This document shows, piece by piece, positions 4,863 through 6,688 of a stretch of DNA of 6,688 nucleotides; the first letter of the stretch is position 1, and every line of letters begins with the position of its first letter. The position numbers and the translations under genes were made by a program. Source of the DNA: Thermoplasmata archaeon (GTDB taxonomy: Archaea; Thermoplasmatota; Thermoplasmata; RBG-16-68-12; JAGMCJ01); assembly GCA_023129265.1 (NCBI GenBank), contig JAGMCJ010000063.1:1-6688 (forward strand). The letters are read 5' to 3'. The notes beneath the pieces are model-generated. The model was not told the DNA's origin. It made no database searches and saw nothing but the letters and a program-made list of their open reading frames with translations.

Positions 4863-5600
4863 CTACTCGCTCTCGATCCTGGGAGCCAAGAGATAATGCA
4901 CTTCTCCCTTTCCGCCGGAGACCTTGAACTCCATCTTGACCGGATAGTCGGTCCCCAAGAACATCGTGATCGACCCAGCCGAGGAGGCCGCCTTTACCAT
5001 ATTGGAGAAATAGTCGAGCGGGAACAGCGAGCGGACGGTTTCCTTGCAGTCCAGCGACTCAAGGAGATCCTTCGGCAACTTCAGATTGACGGAATCCGTG
5101 TCCCCTTCAGAGGTCATCTCGAAGCCGTCCGGTGAGCAGATCAGCGCGACATGGTCGGAGACGCTCTCCGATGCCCGGATGCCCTGCCGCAGTTCCTCCG
5201 CCCTGACTGTGACCTTGACAGGGAGGTTCAGGTTCGGGGCCTTTGGGTCGGACATTCCTGCCGTATCGACCAGCGCCATCCTGCGGGTGATGTTGCCCAC
5301 GCTCATAATCAGCCGGTTCTTCTCCTCGTCGTAGTCCATGCTTATCACGTCCCCCACTTTGGCCAGCTTCAGGACCTCCTTGAACTTGTCCATGTCCACG
5401 CCCATCTCTTGCTCGTCCGCATTATACTCCTCGAAGGCGTCCTTTCCAACGGACAGGTCAAGCATCGCCACATGCGCCGGGTCGACGGCCTTGACGGAAA
5501 GCCCGTCCTTGTCAAGATTGAGCTTGGCCTCATCGACGAGGGTCGAAATGACATCCACAACCTCTCTCAGCACCTCTGACTTGGCTTTTGCGCTAAACAT
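4863..5600 (-). CDS. pcn: DNA polymerase sliding clamp (PCNA)
   Basis: Archaeal PCNA forms a homotrimeric ring around DNA that tethers replicative polymerases, Fen1, ligase and other PIP-box proteins. The product has 245 residues, a normal length, with two repeated clamp domains. The N-terminus MFSAKAKSEVLREVVDVIST is typical, as is LVDEAKLNL (21-29). VKAVDPAHVAMLDL follows at 36-49. The interdomain connector loop that receives PIP boxes lies at about 113-127 (SDPKAPNLNLP). FPLDYFSNMVKA (193-204), YPVKMEF (219-225) and the C-terminal LLAPRIE (237-243) are also family features. ATG is preceded on the minus strand by GGGGGAGG, with an unusually short gap of two bases between GGAGG and ATG. The TATA box at 5645-5653 would give a short leader of roughly 20-25 bases. 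Only one PCNA gene is visible here, so a homotrimer is the default inference. Confidence 0.97.
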   Translation of the reverse strand: MFSAKAKSEVLREVVDVISTLVDEAKLNLDKDGLSVKAVDPAHVAMLDLSVGKDAFEEYNADEQEMGVDMDKFKEVLKLAKVGDVISMDYDEEKNRLIMSVGNITRRMALVDTAGMSDPKAPNLNLPVKVTVRAEELRQGIRASESVSDHVALICSPDGFEMTSEGDTDSVNLKLPKDLLESLDCKETVRSLFPLDYFSNMVKAASSAGSITMFLGTDYPVKMEFKVSGGKGEVHYLLAPRIESE

Positions 5601-5602
5601 GT

Positions 5603-5610
5603 CCTCCCCC
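5603..5610 (-). promoter_or_regulatory. Shine-Dalgarno sequence of pcn
   Basis: Read on the minus strand, GGGGGAGG ends two bases before the ATG at 5600. The pairing core GGAGG is strong, but the spacing is shorter than the usual 5-9 bases. The PCNA family N-terminus still requires this ATG, so the close spacing may lower initiation or indicate an alternative pairing register. Confidence 0.55.
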
Positions 5611-5644
5611 GAAATCCTATGTCTATTTCCGTAAACCGCTTGGC

Positions 5645-5653
5645 GATTATAAA
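5645..5653 (-). promoter_or_regulatory. TATA box of pcn
   Basis: On the minus strand TTTATAATC (5653 down to 5645) is preceded by GCATACC as a possible BRE. The predicted transcription start is near 5623, leaving a short leader with the Shine-Dalgarno sequence. Read on the plus strand the same bases give ATTATAAAG, so the element could in principle drive transcription both ways. Confidence 0.6.
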
Positions 5654-5690
5654 GGTATGCTCGGTTCTCTTCTCAGAAGGAGTACGCCAG

Positions 5691-5792
5691 ATGGAATCCA
5701 CAAGTCCTGATGCATCAAGAACGATTGTGTGTCGTATGCTGAAGAGCGCGTTAGACTTTCAGCATAACTATTTATACGCGGGAATCCAATAA
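5691..5792 (+). CDS. Possible 33-codon small ORF, unrecognised
   Basis: ATG 5691 to TAA 5790-5792 encodes 33 residues starting MESTSPDASRTIVCRML. AAGGAG (5677-5682) lies eight bases before the ATG, a well placed Shine-Dalgarno sequence. The plus-strand reading of the pcn TATA box (5647-5653) would place a transcription start near 5676. Against it, the ORF contains a palindrome, an inverted repeat and the TATA box of the next gene, which explain this DNA as regulatory. I do not recognise the peptide and see no signal or membrane segment. It may be fortuitous. Confidence 0.2.
   Translation: MESTSPDASRTIVCRMLKSALDFQHNYLYAGIQ
5708..5717. repeat. 10-bp perfect palindrome in the divergent promoter region
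   Basis: TGATGCATCA is identical to its reverse complement. It lies between the promoters of pcn and the secreted-protein gene and is a reasonable dimeric regulator site. A palindrome of this size is expected by chance a few times in this much sequence, so the location is the main argument. Confidence 0.3.
5735..5766. repeat. 9-bp inverted repeat abutting the TATA box of the secreted-protein gene
   Basis: TATGCTGAA (5735-5743) and TTCAGCATA (5758-5766) are perfect reverse complements around a 14-base spacer. The right arm ends one base before CTATTTATAC (5768-5777) and occupies the BRE position. A protein bound here would contact or exclude TFB, so this is a candidate operator or activator site for the downstream gene. 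Confidence 0.45.
5768..5777 (+). promoter_or_regulatory. TATA box of the secreted-protein gene
   Basis: CTATTTATAC is a good archaeal TATA box. The predicted transcription start is near 5798, giving a leader of about 20 bases. The leader contains the G-run GGGGGG (5810-5815) four bases before the ATG, which may act as an imperfect Shine-Dalgarno sequence. Confidence 0.6.
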
Positions 5793-5819
5793 TTTCAACA
5801 GTAACATCCGGGGGGTCTT

Positions 5820-6688
5820 ATGAAAAGGCTTTTGGCAGTAGCGACCATCTCGATTCTCCTGTTCGCGGGTTTCGTGGGCATTTCCTCGAGGCCTTCGGAC
5901 CTGAGCCCAATGGCCATATGGGACGACATGATCCTCTACAGGTATGATGCCAACAGAACGGGAAGAGCCCCCTTCGTAGGAGACATAAACGAACCACAAG
6001 TGAGATGGGTTTTCAACACGAGTGCCAACGTGATATCGGCCCCGCTCATTGCGGATGTGAACGGTGACAGCAAGTACGAGGTGATTGTTGCAGCTGACAA
6101 CGGCGGGTTGTATGTCATCGACGAGAACGGTGTCTTCCTCTACAGCACATACTTCGCGCCTGAGTATCCAATGATGCCCGCAGCGGCAGACGTCGACGGC
6201 GATGGAAAACTCGAAATCATAGCAGGCCAGGGAACCCATAACACCGCAGGAGGCTCCCTTGACATATACGCCCTGAACGGCGAGGACCTCTCACTGCTGT
6301 GGAACTACACTTCCACATCTGGTTCTGAGCGCGGCTTTTTTTCATCACCCATGTTCCACGATTCCAACGATGATGGAATCCTGGATGTTCTTGTTGGGAG
6401 CATGGATGACTACTTCTATGCGTTCAACGGCCCCGACGGGAGCGTGATCTGGAAGAGCCCGAAGGGGCTCCACTATATCCGCACGACATCGCCCATGGAT
6501 GATGTTGACAATGACGGAAATCAAGAAATCGTCGGATTCGACAACGCGGCCCAGATGCGACTGTACGACGCTGACACCGGGACCATCGAGTGGGAAGTGA
6601 AACTCGGGTACGGAGTCGGCTCCTCGCCTCTGATAGCGGATTTCGATGGTGACGGATACGGCGAGATCGCCAGCTTCATGGTCATCAC
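5820..6688 (+). CDS. Secreted FG-GAP/VCBS-type beta-propeller protein, N-terminal part
   Basis: The frame is open from ATG 5820 to the window edge (289 full codons), so the C-terminus is missing here. The N-terminus is a clear export signal: K2-R3, then a hydrophobic core about 4-21 (LLAVATISILLFAGFVGI), so the mature protein is extracellular or surface-bound. Five repeats each carry a calcium-type loop D-x-[DN]-x-D-x3-[DE]: D79/N81/D83/E87, D124/D126/D128/E132, D181/N183/D185/D189, D228/D230/D232/E236 and D274/D276/D278/E282. They are 45-57 residues apart. Tryptophans at 63, 161, 211 and 258 precede most of the loops, and Y-x-[IFL]-[DN] strands follow, as in FG-GAP and PQQ-like propeller blades. 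The first loop lacks the usual glycine (S84). The repeats suggest a multi-bladed Ca-binding propeller used in adhesion, surface display or ligand binding, but no enzyme domain or ligand is visible. Further repeats or an anchor may lie beyond the edge. Confidence 0.88.
   Translation, partial: MKRLLAVATISILLFAGFVGISSRPSDLSPMAIWDDMILYRYDANRTGRAPFVGDINEPQVRWVFNTSANVISAPLIADVNGDSKYEVIVAADNGGLYVIDENGVFLYSTYFAPEYPMMPAAADVDGDGKLEIIAGQGTHNTAGGSLDIYALNGEDLSLLWNYTSTSGSERGFFSSPMFHDSNDDGILDVLVGSMDDYFYAFNGPDGSVIWKSPKGLHYIRTTSPMDDVDNDGNQEIVGFDNAAQMRLYDADTGTIEWEVKLGYGVGSSPLIADFDGDGYGEIASFMVI

Noticed and set aside
43..5748. The 9-mer TGAAGAGCG shared by the two promoter-associated inverted repeats (43-51 and 5740-5748).
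   Set aside because: It does not fall in the same position relative to the two repeats, and shared 9-mers are expected by chance in this length.
5772..6239. A 155-codon minus-strand ORF overlapping the secreted-protein gene.
   Set aside because: It covers that gene's promoter and signal peptide in antisense, and the plus-strand repeats are unmistakable.

Overview
The window looks like an ordinary chromosomal segment of a euryarchaeon. Four archaeal-type housekeeping genes support this: an RNase Z, an archaeal-class methionine adenosyltransferase, SRP54 and a PCNA sliding clamp. Archaeal promoters (a purine-rich BRE plus a TATA box about 26-30 bases before the start) and one apparently leaderless start agree. 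Arginine is mostly AGA/AGG and GC content is moderate. I would guess a Thermoplasmatota-like lineage, but that is an inference from overall appearance, not a phylogenetic result. I see no mobile element, CRISPR array, tRNA or rRNA.

Layout. Bases 1-70 hold a 9-bp inverted repeat that flanks the probable rnz promoter. Bases 71-979 (+) encode RNase Z, which trims tRNA 3' trailers. Bases 1066-2262 (+) encode S-adenosylmethionine synthetase, preceded by a clear Shine-Dalgarno sequence. Bases about 2351-3220 (+) encode an almost wholly coiled-coil protein with a 14-residue (two-heptad) repeat, probably the archaeal COG1340-like family of unknown function. Bases 3221-3521 have no convincing gene. 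They hold a strong TATA box followed at the right distance by a long stem-loop and a T-rich terminator, which is the signature of a small independent RNA gene of about 60-75 nt. A second structured stretch and the leaderless SRP54 promoter follow. Bases 3522-4862 (+) encode SRP54, the signal-recognition GTPase. Bases 4863-5600 (-) encode PCNA, convergent with srp54 and with no base between the two stop codons. Bases 5601-5819 are a divergent regulatory region with two TATA boxes, a 10-bp palindrome, a 9-bp inverted repeat and a possible 33-codon ORF. From 5820 to the window edge (+) runs the N-terminal part of a secreted protein with five FG-GAP-like calcium-binding repeats, probably a beta-propeller.

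The genes serve separate core processes (tRNA maturation, methyl-donor supply, protein targeting, replication, a surface or secreted protein). Nearly every gene has its own promoter, so this is a run of single-gene units rather than an operon. The most interesting item is the candidate small RNA at about 3278-3352, with a C-rich loop carrying a doubled CATCCC motif. Also notable are the inverted repeats placed exactly at the promoters of rnz and of the secreted protein, and three changes from the usual GTPase motifs of SRP54.
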